Shown piece after piece: positions 27,280-41,258 of a DNA stretch of 64,000 nt. The stretch is from Vespula vulgaris (lineage: Eukaryota > Arthropoda > Insecta > Hymenoptera > Vespidae), in NCBI RefSeq assembly GCF_905475345.1, contig NC_066586.1, positions 14,811,900-14,875,899 on the forward strand. The letters are read 5' to 3'. The notes beneath the pieces were generated by a model. The model was given only the letters and a program-made list of their open reading frames with translations. It was not told the origin of the DNA and searched no databases. How positions within the stretch are numbered: the stretch's first letter is position 1; each line of letters opens with the position of its first letter. Both the position numbers and the translations under genes were made by a program.

Positions 27280-27486
27280 TCGTACGAATCAACGGAGCTC
27301 GACTACGAAGAGCGTCGCCGGCACGGACGCACCCCATCGACGCTGCAGGGCGCAAGATCCGCGTTTTGTTGAGGCGCATGTGCGCCAGCCCGTGAGTAGA
27401 GCCGCATAAAGGAGCGGCGCACCTCCATTTTCCTCTTCCTCCCTCTCTCCCTCTATCTCTCTCTCTTTCTTTTTCTTTCTTTCTCC

Positions 27487-27532
<46 letters not shown>

Positions 27533-27545
27533 TTCTCGTTCTCTC
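27205..27545. repeat. (GA)n and (CT)n tracts flanking a GC-rich segment
   Basis: GA-rich repeats at 27214-27280 and CT-rich repeats at 27440-27537 flank about 150 bp of unique GC-rich sequence. Opposed GA and CT tracts form an inverted pair around the unique core. The core contains GCGCATGTGCGC, an NRF1-like palindrome, near 27375. Confidence 0.8.
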
Positions 27546-27884
27546 TTCTTCACCTCTTGCCACCCACCCTGTTTCTACCCCTAAATCACCCTCTCTCCTT
27601 CTCTCACCGACGATCACTGAGAAAAGCTCAGGCTCTACGTCGATGCCCGAATCTTCTTCGTGTCGATCGTTCAAACGGCGATCCTACAACACTTCGCTTA
27701 AACTCCAGGTGTCCCATCCTCGCCACCCCACCGGGACGATAATAAAGAATCGACTTTCCACGAGTGTGTTACGCTTTTCTTACTTTAATACACCCTGTAT
27801 TCTCCGATAACAGCTTTTCCTTGAAAGAACCTTTTTCCCTCGACATAGTACTTACACATATACATGAACTTAACATTTCTGCTG

Positions 27885-27946
27885 GTACTACTACTATCAC
27901 TACCTACTACTACTACTACTACTGTTAGTAATACTACTACCACTAT

Positions 27947-27985
<39 letters not shown>

Positions 27986-28040
27986 CATTACTTACGGTTA
28001 CTATTACTACTACTATTACAACTACTATCACAGTCACTAT
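27885..28040. repeat. (ACT)n trinucleotide repeat
   Basis: About 150 bp of ACT triplets with scattered substitutions, longest pure run around 27946-27984. Confidence 0.9.
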
Positions 28041-29098
28041 CACACCCTTCTTCTCTTCTCTCCTTTCTTCTTCTTTCCCAAGGGTTTTCGTCTTCTCTAC
28101 TACTATCGACGTCGTTTAGTTATTCGACCATTTAGATTCTGTCAAGATTAATTTCCTGTCAAAGATGAAATCCTCTAGTATTTCACTCGAATATTACATT
28201 TTACCATTGCTTTTCGAAAGTTAAACAGAAATTGATTGCCCAATCGTCTATTAATTTCCTCCGTAAGCGACGGCAACCACTTGTTGTCAGTCATCCCCCA
28301 GGGAAAGCTAATAATGAGAGATAAACAATTCGTTCTTTGGTGAAGTTACATATTTCGAATTTCTCGTTGTTGACAATGATTAGTTTTCACTTTAATTGTT
28401 AAATCGCGAATTGAAAGTGTTGATTAATAAGGAACGATTGTTGGTTTAACATTGGATTCACATTTGACGTCGGATTGACGTCAACGTTATTGTGGTATAG
28501 TAAGTAAAGCATTTAGAAAGTTGATTATCTTGTCTTTGCTTTTTTTTTTCTTATTATTTTTTTTTCTTTCTTTTCTTTTTTTGTTTTACTGTTGTTCTTG
28601 GCAAGTAACTTCGAATGTGTTTAAGTAAAAGTTTAAGTAAAAAGTGACGTTAGAGAGAATATTCTCGTCTTATCGTTTCATACAGGATGCATTAGTATTC
28701 TATTAGCTAGTCGTAAATAGTATCTATCGAGTACGTACCATAAATTAGAAGAATGCTTTCCTCTCCTCTCTCACGAGCGAGAGAAGCTTCAAAGTTCTTC
28801 CTGTACACGTAATCTTGCTCGTATTTTCTTTTTTTTTTTTTTCTACGATTGACGTAGGAGTGTCTTCGAATATCACGAATTGTAATACGAATTGTAATTC
28901 AATCTCGTGGATCCTAAGATGCGTGTTTTTATATATATATATATTCCTTGAAATTGATAAGATCAGTCCAAACGAATGAGAAGTGAGTAGCTTTTTTCAT
29001 TTCTTTTTTTTTCATTTCTTTTGAATCCTTTTAGTTTTCCTTTTAGGTTGATTAAACTCAAATATACTTATCGAACGTTTTTAATCATCTTAATATCA

Positions 29099-29490
29099 TC
29101 ACCTATCGCATCTGAAGATGTACTTGATCATACGTGCCAAACTATGAACTTTAGCAATTACTTCCTCTTGCATCAGATTGAAACACATAGCGATGAGTGC
29201 CATACCTAATGCATCGTAATGAAGTAAAGATATGCAGTAGGATTTTCTTTAAATAATATTGAAATATAATTCGACGCTCACCAAGCATGAGATACATGAA
29301 ACAAAAGATGAAAGATAATTCGAGTCCTTGTCCCGAGTAAATTCTATCACCTGGTACTATATCACCAAATCCAATTGTTGACAATGAAACGAAACAAAAA
29401 TAAGACCCATCTAACATGTTCCAGTCTTCCCATTTTGAAAATAGCAAAGCACCTGCTATAACGTACCTAACGATATAGAAAAATATATTT

Positions 29491-29534
<44 letters not shown>

Positions 29535-31214
29535 TAACATTATATTTTGGCTCCTATTTAATGTCACGACTTACCCCACCATAATACTAAGACAAAGTGT
29601 TAATGGTACAGTTACTTGTTGTGGATCGTAATCGCAACTACTGTTACCATCGTTGACCTTATTGTTCATACTTGCTTTTCCATTGATATTATTCATTTCT
29701 ATTACGTTGATGTCTTCATAAACATTAGAAGTCTTTGTCTCTCCTACGTGCTGTTTCATTACAAATCGAATCGATTAATTAATTCGATCCTTAAAATAAT
29801 ATTTTAATACGTATACTAACCTGCCATTGATTTCTTTGCACTTTCGTTTCTGTACGTAATTTTAATACTTCCAAATTAATCGGATCACGTGGTTTTTTAT
29901 GACATCTATAAAATGTATCAACGAGATTAAAATGGATTGACAAGAAATCTTTATTGTTCGTATATCTTACTTGCAAAGGCAACATCGTGCGTAGATCCAC
30001 TTGAAACTTCTCGCAAAAATATCTCCTATCTGGCTTAAATAAAGTAGGAATAATGGCATACCGATTATGGCATATATTATCGTACATAATTTACCCCATT
30101 TCGTCTTAGGACAAATATTCCCATAGCCTTGAAAGAACGAGAAAAAGGCGAGTGAAAATCCTTTCAATGCCTCATCAATTTGTTTAATTACAAATAAGAA
30201 AATAAATAAGAAGGAGATAGAACAAAATAAATGATTGTTCTTACCGATGGTCGTAATGACAGTAAGAGAGTAAAGAAATGCACCCGCAAAAGTCCACTTT
30301 TTGTGTTCTTCGGTAACAACCTCATAACCGTCTCTTATATTTTTAACCATTTTTTGTTGATACCTCTCTAATATATTCCTAACTTCTTTTTTCCATAATC
30401 TCTCGGAGAATATGTTCTCCTACATGTAAAATAAATCTAATTAGATTCACTGTACTTCACAACCCTATGTCTTCGTTCTTTCGTCATATACACTGTATAA
30501 GGTGTATCGTAATAGAGTAAACTTTGAAGATTTATTTTGATTAAACTATATGGAATACAAGAATGAATTGTTATTCTTGTTGTTGTTGTTATGATAATAA
30601 TCAGCATATTTTATTCTCCTATTTAGTTGTTGCACATTCTGCGATATACACAGGTGCGCGACATATAAATTTTGTCTTTTACAAAACTGCAAATGCAGAA
30701 GTTGAAGAGAGTAAGGTCTGAAGATATAGGTGACCAAGCAATGTGTAATCATCGCGGTCGATTTATGCTTCTAGACATTCGTGAAAACTTGAAATGTTAC
30801 AAATCTGATGATTGTATTCCATATGGTATAGTCAAAACAAATTGTTGGATCAGTTTATCCTATTATGGTACAGCCAGGGATGTAAGGTTTTGGTGTAACC
30901 TTTGAAGTCAAGTCCCAAAGCTTAGCAGCCGTGATGTTTCTTTGCTTGACGACGTCACCGGATATGTCCAAGCTGTCTTTGGCCTCGATATAAGTGAACA
31001 GGAAAGCACCGACTATAGTATAACCTACGACGAGGCATACTACTCCAACGTTACTGAAGAGGAAGGCTATCAGTGTCCTGGTCCAGTCACATATCTTTTC
31101 GCTCCAAGGCTTCCGTCGTCGCCGTTTCCTTCTTTCACATTGATAACGATAACTTCCACGTTGCCACTGTCCATTCGTTGATGACGGTCTATGCAACGAT
31201 TTGTTCGTTTCCAT
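29099..31214 (-). CDS. Two-pore-domain potassium channel B (TWiK/KCNK family)
   Basis: Seven exons: 30900-31214, 30245-30419, 29971-30127, 29821-29905, 29575-29750, 29282-29466 and 29099-29205, giving 399 aa. A compact K2P leak channel: basic N-terminus (RRKRRRRK), M1 about residues 48-72 (FSNVGVVCLVVGYTIVGAFLF), cap with a NIT glycosylation sequon, first filter TTIGYGN, M2 (IIYAIIGMPLFLLYL), a loop with an Asn-rich stretch, M3 (TVPLTLCLSIMVGYVIAGALLF), second filter STIGFGD, M4 ending CFNLMQEEV and a tail of only about 20 residues. The Met start is the first in frame. The stop overlaps a donor-like GGTGATG, so an alternative longer tail cannot be excluded. Its architecture differs from A and C mainly in the very short C-terminus. 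Confidence 0.88.
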
Positions 31215-32874
31215 GATCCTTTATCGAAATTGTGACCTCAGTGATTTAATTTTTCTTTCTTTCTTTCTCTCTCTCTCTCTCTCTGTTTTTTTTTTTTTTT
31301 CTTAACTAACCGTGATATCTTCGAACGTGATTCTTTTGTGTTATTGGAATATATCGTAATTATTATCGATATAGTTTTCTCGATGATTTAATTTTATCTT
31401 TTCTTTTTTCTTTTTCTTATGTTTTTGTCTTAGCTAGCTTCGATTTCATCGATCATTTATCTCGAATTTGATTTTTACCTGGTTTGGAAATAGTAACGAA
31501 GGAGACTAATTAAATGGATTTAAACGAGCTTGTTTTTACTGATAGTAAAATTAGTATTGGAAAGATGCCATTGGTTGACATTTCCATATGATAAATTACC
31601 TATATGTCTTCCATTTTTTCTCAGTTTTTTTTCTCTTTTTCTTTCTTTCTTTTTTATAGGGGTTTTTTTTTTAATTGTACTTATCCTTGAAAAATATCAT
31701 TTATCCTGACGTTATATATGTAACCGTTTTATATAGATCTTCCTTATCAAGGATTCCATACGAATAGTCCATGCTATCATTTACGTTCACTGATCCGCAC
31801 GACCGGCAAATTGCAATGTCGGATTTAATAGAAAATGTCCGTATCGTCGTTCTCCCTTTTCTGCTTTTCTGAATTATATCTCAGTGGTCGTTTGCTATCG
31901 ACTTTGTTGTTGTTATGATTTGCCGAGAATTCAAAAAGCGTGTATTCTCAGAGAAGCAAGTTGCCTGGCAGCTTGACGTTGACGATCTATTATCGTGAAA
32001 TTATTTAGATCTGGCTAATGGAATATACGTAAAAAGAAATGATAAGAGATAAAATTTTTAAAAGAATAACGAAGAAAGAAAAAGTAAAAATAATCCAAGT
32101 TATCGTTTAACGATTTATCCTAACGTTTTTATAATTTTCAATAAATCCAGTTAAATCGTTGTAATCCTATCGTGTGATTATACAAGTCAGATGTTTTCGT
32201 TTCTTTTCATTTATCAAATATTATTATCGTTATTATTATTATTATCATCATTATTTTTCTTTTTTTTTTCTTTTTTCAATAGATGAAAAATCGATAATTC
32301 AAATTAGTCGAGTATACATCGCGTTCATGTTTCAACACTTCAATCCTCATCGTTAGAAAATCATGATTCAATAACGACTATAATTATGATAATGATGATA
32401 ATGATAATAATGATGATAATGATAATAATATTAATAATAATAACAATGATAATATCGTGACGTACAATTAAAAAAAAAATATCACGCACGTGATATCGCT
32501 AAAACGATATGATATATAGGATCGTATACGTATATACGACTTGTCACGATCTCTTACGTTTCTCTCGTTGAAATTTATATATCCTTCGATACGTTAACGT
32601 TTATAATCGTCGAATAAAAGCAATTATAATAAACGTTTCGACACGATACTCGCGTGCACTGCTTTCGAGAGGTGCCACCCGACGTACTAATGAAAATAGC
32701 ATGGCGCTAAAAATAATCGACTTCCAGCTTGGATTCAGCGGCCTCTAGTCGTTAGAGTACGTATTGACTTAGCGCACACCCGTTAGCTTTTAGTTCAAAT
32801 ATAAAAAATAATATCAAGGGGAAATTGGATTATCGACATTTGTATCGTTTAAAGATAATGTTTCTTTTTACTCA

Positions 32875-32893
32875 TTTATTTATTTATTTATTC
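32875..32893 (-). terminator. Clustered poly(A) signals, K2P channel C
   Basis: Overlapping minus-strand AATAAA hexamers in a TTTA-type repeat, about 145-165 bp past the stop codon at 33038-33040. Confidence 0.5.
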
Positions 32894-32970
32894 TCTTATT
32901 TTACTTTTTATTATTTTTATTATTTTTGTTCCATTAAAAAAAGACAATAGAAAGAACGACGGGAGAGTAG

Positions 32971-32973
<3 letters not shown>

Positions 32974-33023
<50 letters not shown>
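32974..33023. repeat. (GA)n microsatellite in K2P C 3' UTR
   Basis: About 50 bp of GA dinucleotide between the K2P C stop codon and its poly(A) signals, so it is probably transcribed as (CU)n in the mRNA. Confidence 0.9.
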
Positions 33024-33027
<4 letters not shown>

Positions 33028-33037
33028 GATAAAAAAA

Positions 33038-34546
33038 TTAGCATCGACGTTCATCGAGATAAGAAGTTTTTGTTTGGTTGTTATCACATCGTTGTTCAAA
33101 TTCATCCTCATCGACATCGTCCTCGTATTCTGCATCGTACCTGTAATCATCCTCACCGTCATCGTCATCGTCGTCCTCGTCGTCACTCTCTTTCAGTATA
33201 CCCAAACTTTTCGCAACGCTTTTAACGTTATTGATCACTTCTTCTTGAACCAAATTGAAACTCATCGCCAATAAAGCGATTCCGAATAAAAGATACAACG
33301 AGCACAGAGCTATTCCTTTGTGAGCGTCTAATTTATTCGGCACAAAATCACCGAACCCTAAAATGATATAATTATTTCAATCGAAGGGTTCGCACACTCT
33401 GTTTTATCATTTCTTTCTTTTTACTTTTGTCTTTGTTTTTAATTGAATCGCTCGCATATGTCAAAAATCGATTAACTCGATAAGAAAACGATAAGAAAAA
33501 AGAAAATTGATAATGTTTATATATCCATATTGCAGATTATTTATGAATTATTTATTTATTAAGTGATCATAAAAATTTCGATCGATTAGAGATTTTTTAA
33601 AACTGATTATCAGACAAATTTTTTTTTCATGTAAAATATTCAGCATCGATCTCACGATGGTTTGAAGATAGAATATAAAAAGAAAGAAAAGAAAAACAGG
33701 AAAGAGTAATTCTAAAAGCGAATCTTTTAACGCTTTTATCTGTGAAACGGTACAATTAAATCCATTAAACACGATTATCTCAATTACAGACCTATAGTAG
33801 TGAGAGTAATGAAGCAGAAATAAGCGCTGTCGAGAAAAGTCCACTTTTCCCATTTGCTAAATAGACAAGCACCGCCCAATATGTAACTAACAACGAGAAA
33901 AACGCAAAGCCAAATAGGCACTGGTTTTATCGGTTGTCTTTCTTGCTCGTCGGTTGTGGTGTAAAACTCGTAATCAACGTCTATGTCATCGGAACAAGCA
34001 CGTCGGTGCATCGCAAATCCCATTGGCGACATAATTCTCGGTAACGATGTTTCTCGTCTGTGAAAACGTGCTGGAACAAGAAAAAAAAAACAAAACCAAA
34101 ATAGAAAAGAAAAAAAAATAGAAAAAAGAGAAGCAACGATTTACGATCATCGATTGAAAAAAAAAAGAAAGAAAGAAAAAAAAAAGAAAAAATACTTGGA
34201 TCATTCTTCTTTTCTTTTATTTTCGCGTGGGTCTCTTTTTCTCTCTTTCATTCGTGATAACATACAATATGATTCTATCGACTTTTTTACCAGTGGAATA
34301 ATTACTTGGCGACCGTCTGATCCTTTCCGAATAATATCTTCTGTTTTGTTCGATTCCTGATAAATGGCCTGATGATAATTGATACGGAGTTGACAATGTT
34401 GCTCTCTGTGAAGGTGGAATAGTAGTTTCCACCGAATGAAATCTTCGTGGTAATGATCTAGTTATCAATCTAGGCTGTCTTTCGATGTCATCCAATTTAT
34501 CTTCTACTTGTGCACGATTACCAAACTTGCTGACGTGTTCGGCTGT

Positions 34547-34588
<42 letters not shown>

Positions 34589-37500
34589 TATATATATATA
34601 TGCATATATATGTATGTATATATGTGAGTATATATATGTGCGTGCCATGTGTGTCTGTCACGTGTGTGCACTCACGCGCGAGTATATATGTGTGTCACAA
34701 ATATGCGTATATATCTATATATGTTTATATATGTGTGCGCACGTATATATCGATAAATAATGTATAATGATGAGTATAAAGTATTAAATTCAATGGAAAT
34801 CTTTACGTTTATTTCGTGACGTAGATTGCCATAAAAACAAATCATCGTCGACATCATCCAAAGCATATTTATTACATAGAACAGGCGAATGATCAGTTTC
34901 TACAGTTCCACTTGTTAATCTTCGATCGAGAGACTGAGTACCTAATCTAGGATTACCTGTTTCGGGAAATGATTCGATATAGTGAGAAATATTCAATCAA
35001 TGGTTTTTTTCTTCTTCTTTTCCTATTACATAAATCCTACCTTTTGTTAATTTTAGAGAGGATAAAGGTATATCCGTATTTCTGAAAGAGGTCGTTGGCC
35101 TTAATGCCGTAGGAGAAGATAACTGATAAGAATAGATTCTCCTTTGGTCCATTCCATTCAAACGTCGAGAATTATCCCTGATTTTACGGAGAGAAAAGAA
35201 CAAATTTATGTATGTGTGCGTGTGTGTCTATGTGTATTGAAAATTTATATTTAGAAAATAAAACGACTATATATATACAGGATGTCTTATTTCAAACGAT
35301 TATGGCTAAATATTTCTCGATTCTATCGGTTTTTATAAACAAATGTTAAAAATAAAAGTGATTTAAGCTGTTAAAAAAAAATGTAATATATCTATTACAG
35401 TTATTTCATAGAGGGTGCTAGATACAGAAGAGATACAGAAGTCATAATCTTTTTAAATAGAAATCGATATTCTGAACGTACCATGTTATCTAAACGAATT
35501 TTTGTTGGGAACATCTGTTTATAAAATCAATGGGATCGGAAATATTTGTTGTCATACAGTTTAAAATGATACACCTTGTATATCGAATACCTGCAATCCG
35601 TATCCGAGTAAGAGGTTCGTGTCAAACCTTCGGGAATTCCTAATGTTCCATCAGCCGATCTCTGACTCAATCTAATCGAACGTCGGAAAGATGCAGCTCT
35701 GTTGTTGACATCATATCGCCTAAAGAATTTGTGATTTTCCCATTTTCAATAGCTCGAACATTAGATTAACGTAATTTTAATGAAATGACTAATCACCCTG
35801 CTTGCCTTGCCGAGTAGGATCTTACTAAACTGGGACGTGATCGTCTCTTCTTTGGTGGCTTCGTACATACGTAGCAACATACTTTCCAATACAAGAATCT
35901 AATAAAAATTTAGAATAAAGATAAGCAAGACGATAAGAATAAGAGAAATTCCTTCAGAAATTCCTTTTTTTTAATTCTAAATATCCACGTAAAGCATAAG
36001 GAAAAAATAAAAGATTAGAAGAAAAAAGAAAAAATTTTGTTGAATCATATCTACATTCGCATAAATTCTCATAGAATCAAAACTAATTATAGAAGGAATG
36101 ATTAATTCTGATTAATTCTTACCTAAAGCTCGATGCCATTACGTCACCGATGTTAGACAAACAGAGAAGCATCAAAGGTATTCCAACGACAGCGTAGAAT
36201 ATCGTGACGACTTTTCCATTTTTAGTTTTGGGTGCTATATGTCCATATCCTGAAATCAAATTAAAATTTATTATATTATATAACATCCCGACGATCTATG
36301 TACAACTTACATATATATATATATATATTAAAAATTATAAATTGTATATATATAGTGGAAGTAAAAATTATGTGTGCGCGTGTGTCCATGCAAAGTTAAT
36401 GTTAATATTTAAATGATCATTCGACAAGGTCAGATTCAATGACTAAACGATGATTTAGCGTTCGAGCATAAAACTTTCTTCACGGTCCAACTGGTCCATC
36501 TTGAATTTAGGTTAAGGTCATCAAGTTCCAGAATTCTAATAGGCTGATTAGTTTCATTTACGTATTATTTTACAGATTTCAGTAATTAGCTTATGTTCAA
36601 ATATATATATATATATATAAGTAAATGTGTAAATGGATTTTGTCTCACTTGAAATACTTCTCACATGAAAAAGATTTGAAAAGGAAAGAAGAAAAAAAAG
36701 TTAAATAAAAGTTTTACCATATATATTATTTCGCAGATTTCAGGAATTAGCTTATATTTGAATATATGCATATAAGTAAATGCGTAAATGGATTTTGTCT
36801 TGCTTGAAATATTTCTCACGTAAAAAGATTTGAAAAGGAAAGAAAAAAAATTCAATGGAAAGAAAAAAGAAAAAGGGATAAAATGAGTTTTACTTTTGTG
36901 TGTGTGTGTGTATAAGAAAAAAGAAAAATAACGAAAAAAAAAAAAAAACATTCAAAAAAGAAGATAAAAAAATAAAAAAGAAAAGAAAACTTCGAACAAA
37001 AGTCATTGTAAAAAGCATCCAATATTTTTTTCTAATGTCTCTCACGTTGAGCTCTTATCTAATTAAAAGAAAAAAAAATGACGGTGATGATAGTAATAAT
37101 AATGAAAAAAATAGAATAATTTAATTTAATCGATTTTGCGAATTATAATTAAAATCGATCGAGGAAGACAGCATCAGGCTGTTTCTGTATCCGGCGGATG
37201 CAAAATGACGTAACGATCGAAAACAAAAAGGGCAGGATGAGCAGAACGTTCGATTTAGCATGAAACTCGGTCATGCGTTCCTTTGTCGTATTGACTTTAT
37301 TTTTCATGTAATGAGGTTACCACCGGTCTCGTAACGCCATAGAAATACACAAGAAATCATAGGACGATGGTCGTAACTCAAAACGCAATGTCAAAATAAA
37401 TCGACGTTCGATGATTATAAATTATATATACATTAATTTATATATATGTATATGTGTGTGTGTGTATGTGTAATATTATACGATTTTCTTAATCGTTCTT

Positions 37501-39010
37501 AATGAAATGATTATCTTCCTTTTATTTACAAGTTTCTTCTATCTGAATCTCGTTGTTAGTACGATATGTTAGAACGATTAGAGTTAGATAAAGTCGATTA
37601 ATTAATTAATTAATTTTCAATTTCGTTATAAAGATTTGATTACTTACTATTCATTTTATTAGTAAGAAGAACTTTGAAACGATTTCATAAAGCCAAGTAC
37701 TTTATAATAGTCCTTGCGAATTTAATTACATTTGAAATTCTTACTCTTCTAAAATATATATAGGAGTGGGCGAGAGGTAGAGAAGGTCAGTATTTTTAAA
37801 GATTTTTAATTGAAGTATTTTATATGAATGGTCATTATTTATTGCATAATAAAATATCAGTATGTAATATAAGTGACCAGTATTACACCGATTAATATAG
37901 AAAATTAATTTCAATTAAAATATTTATAAACGTAATAATTTGTTAATATTTTAAACAGACGATCGGTGTTAATAATAAATTCAGATGCAACACAAAAGCA
38001 ATCCTGCCATTGAAATATTTATTTGTATTTATAAATATAATTTGATTACGTACTGATGTTTTATTATAAATACTGACCAAAGTATTCATATATATCGACC
38101 ATTTATTTTGCAAAATACATATTTATTAACGATCGATAAAAATACTGAACAAATAAATAAAAATAGGATAAATTTTAATAATCGTGATCTCTTAAAATCA
38201 ACCGATGAATCATCATCATCACATCCAAAGCGATAACGACAACGACGACAACTGTCTAACAAAATCATTTTAAAGATCTTTTTGAAGAAAACGAAAAGTG
38301 GTAGTTGGTTGGGAGAACCTGTATGTTGATCATTATTATCTCAAAGGACCTCGACTTGAACCACATGGTACGTTCACCTTCCCACGTTGCATATATAAAG
38401 AGACGATTCACTTTCACTCTCATTTAGTTGCCTTCCAAAGGTTTTTGCGTTAAGAAAGTATTATCGTACTTCTTAATAACAGGTTATTTCAATAGTGTCG
38501 CAAGATCTCAATATCTTTTCAGAAGAAATTAAGTAACAATATGAGATTTTATATTTTTATATCTTGTGTCGTTGTCAGCGTTGTTTCCGAAAATGGTAAA
38601 TGGATATGGGAGAATAACAATGGACAAAGTAGAACTACCAATATTGGAAATCCAAGGTGTGTCCAATATGAACAATGTCTAAAATGAACTATACCATTTT
38701 TGTCCGTGTTTTTATTTTGATTTTTTTCTTTTTCTTTTTTTTTCTATTCGAAACGCGAATGAAAGGAACGGATTATATTTTCAACGATTGTTACTATTGT
38801 GTACGATAGATATCAAATACACGAGAATACCGACGATTTCGAGAACTTCGATACGGGTGGCCCATTCGTGGGATTCAGGCCAGAGAACATAGGATCCAGA
38901 CCACAGCAGCATTCAGGCTCCTATGGTCATGGAAATAGGCCGTTCGTGACGACTTATCCGAATAACAACGGAGTCTTGGTAGGACCTGATGGACCGACAG
39001 GAATTATTGG

Positions 39011-39063
<53 letters not shown>

Positions 39064-41213
39064 ATGTATGTATGTATGTATGTATATGTATATGTTATCA
39101 GTTTTCATATCCAAAATCTAATGCCTGATCTTACATTATACTTTAAACAATATTATAATTTACAAATGCTTCTCTACAAGATTAATAATTTCAGCTTATA
39201 CTCATTTATTTGATCACCATAAAAATGTTAATGTAACGTCGTTGTTTAACACGTCGAATGCTATTGATATTGTTCAATTTAAAACGTTTCGACAAACTTT
39301 GTTTTTCTTTCATTTTATTTGAAAGATTGAAAGTATAATGTTCTTTTTTTTTCTAATAAATGAATTCTATTTAATAATTTTGATGATTAATGTAAAAAAA
39401 AACAGAAGAAAGAAAATTCGATACATCTTACCCACAAAAAGTAATGAAAGATATTAGATGTTATACATCGCGATATCTGTAAAATTGGTTTGGCCACTCA
39501 ACGTGTTAATTAACGCCGAGCTAGTTATGAAATTTCGATAATGACAGGCCACATCCACCGAGCGGATCGATCATCGATTACGACGATAATTTAGATTCTG
39601 GACATGTACCCTTCCAATATCCAAAAGGAACACGTTATCGCGAATACGATACCTGCAAATGTAGATACAGTTTTAACTGTCCATCGGTTGGATTAAAATT
39701 CGTAAGTTTTTATATTAAAAAAAAAAAATAAATAAAAGAAACATGTGAACGCGAATTTTGAATTTATATTATATAAAATATATATATGTATATTTTTTTT
39801 CTTGCTTTTTAGGGTGCTTGTGCAGATGGCAAACGATATTGTTGTTTCAACAGTAAAAGATATCCAACGTTAGTATCAGGTGATCCACGTGACAGACATT
39901 GATCGTTTAACCACGTATGTACGTACGCATGTAAGTAAAAGATGAAAAGAAACATTTTGATTTACGAGTTTGATCATAAAGTAACTTTCAGATAAAATTT
40001 ATTTCTGTACGTTTCAGTATTCTCGAATTAGTCACGACGAAAAAATAGATGCAACGTTCTACTATCATGGATTAGTTGACATTAAGTTGATGATGGATGT
40101 GAAAAGATTTATCGTGTTTCTTACTCGTAAATATCTATTTATAAAGATGGAAAAAAGATATATATGTATATATATATCTCATTTTTTCTTTCTAGTCTTT
40201 GTAAATAAACATTCATGAGCAAAAAATACAATGTAAATTAATATAGATCCTACATAGTCGCTACATAGAATGTCAATGAGAATTCTCGTGAATAAATTCT
40301 AATCGCATCGAATTTCTCCTATTACATATATATTACTAAGTTGCCAAATCGTCTTTCAACATGACCTTCGACAACGTTTGAAGCTTAGAATAAATGAACT
40401 TGATAGATTCAGAAATGTAATCGTGAGTCAAACTTTCAATTAATTCGATTAGAACGTTATGTACACAGAATAAGAATGTGTGTGTATGTGTGTACGAGTT
40501 TGACGATCTTTTCGATTACAAGGAGAAACTTCAAAGACTATCGTTGATTAATTCGATTGGAGTATTGGTGAAATGCTATGTATGTATATAATATGTAAAT
40601 ATGTATGTACGAATGCATGTACGTGTTAGACGATCTCTTTCAACTCACCAATTGTCGTGATGACGATAATCGAATAGAAAAGGGCACCGGCGAAGGTCCA
40701 TTGAATAGTATTCTCTTCTTCGCTTCCATCCCAACCTTCTTTTCTGAGTAATGTGAACAAATTGCTTTCGAAACCCTGAGAAAGGAAAAAAGAAAAAAAA
40801 TACACGTACATATGTGCATGTACGCGTGATAAACTAGTTAGAAAAGTAGAACGTAAATTATATTAATATTTTTTTTTTTTAATTTATCTTTGCAGACAAA
40901 AAATTAAAAAAAGAAATTTTCTTTTTCTCTCTTTCTCTACCTGTAACTCTCGTAAAGCGTCCAACGTCCAATTTTCTCGTACCAAAACCTCAACTTCCTT
41001 CGTTAATTTCCATAGCTTTTCCGTTATGTTTCCTCTTAGATACTTCACGTTTTTCTTTATCTATACGCGAAATGCGTTAAAAATGATAAAACACACATGT
41101 ATATATAAATATATCAGGGTTTTAAAGATGAAATCAAATTTGTTTCGTGCGTCGAGAATACTTTATAGAAACTTTATTTTCTGCAAAACTTTAGAAGATA
41201 TTTGGGAGTGAAC

Positions 41214-41258
<45 letters not shown>

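Larger units (their letters stand above)
23498..29098. other. 5.6-kb intergenic region between K2P channels A and B
   Basis: Holds the K2P A upstream region and the B 3' flank. No complete gene seen. CpG-rich unique patches at about 24960-25105, 25390-25640 and 27290-27420 stand out between simple repeats and may be promoters or 5' UTR exons. Repeats include (CATA)n/(TA)n near 24811-24855, (GA)n, an AGTCA/AGTCG pentamer array and an (ACT)n trinucleotide tract, each listed separately where long. Confidence 0.5.
31215..33037. other. Intergenic between K2P channels B and C
   Basis: Upstream region of B and 3' flank of C. AT-rich with (GAT)n/(AAT)n-like runs near 32380-32445. A CpG-richer patch at 32635-32790 is the best promoter candidate for B. 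No gene seen. Confidence 0.45.

Noticed and set aside
27122..27553. Arg/Glu and Ser/Leu repeat ORFs over GA/CT tracts (also 42101-42464, 55907-56506, 59396-59662)
   Set aside because: Dinucleotide repeats are open in most frames; no splice context or domain outside the repeat.
27783..27800. Possible MITE end (AATACACCCTGTATT)
   Set aside because: Looks like an isolated ACAGGGTGT end on the minus strand; partner arm not found in the following (ACT)n repeat.
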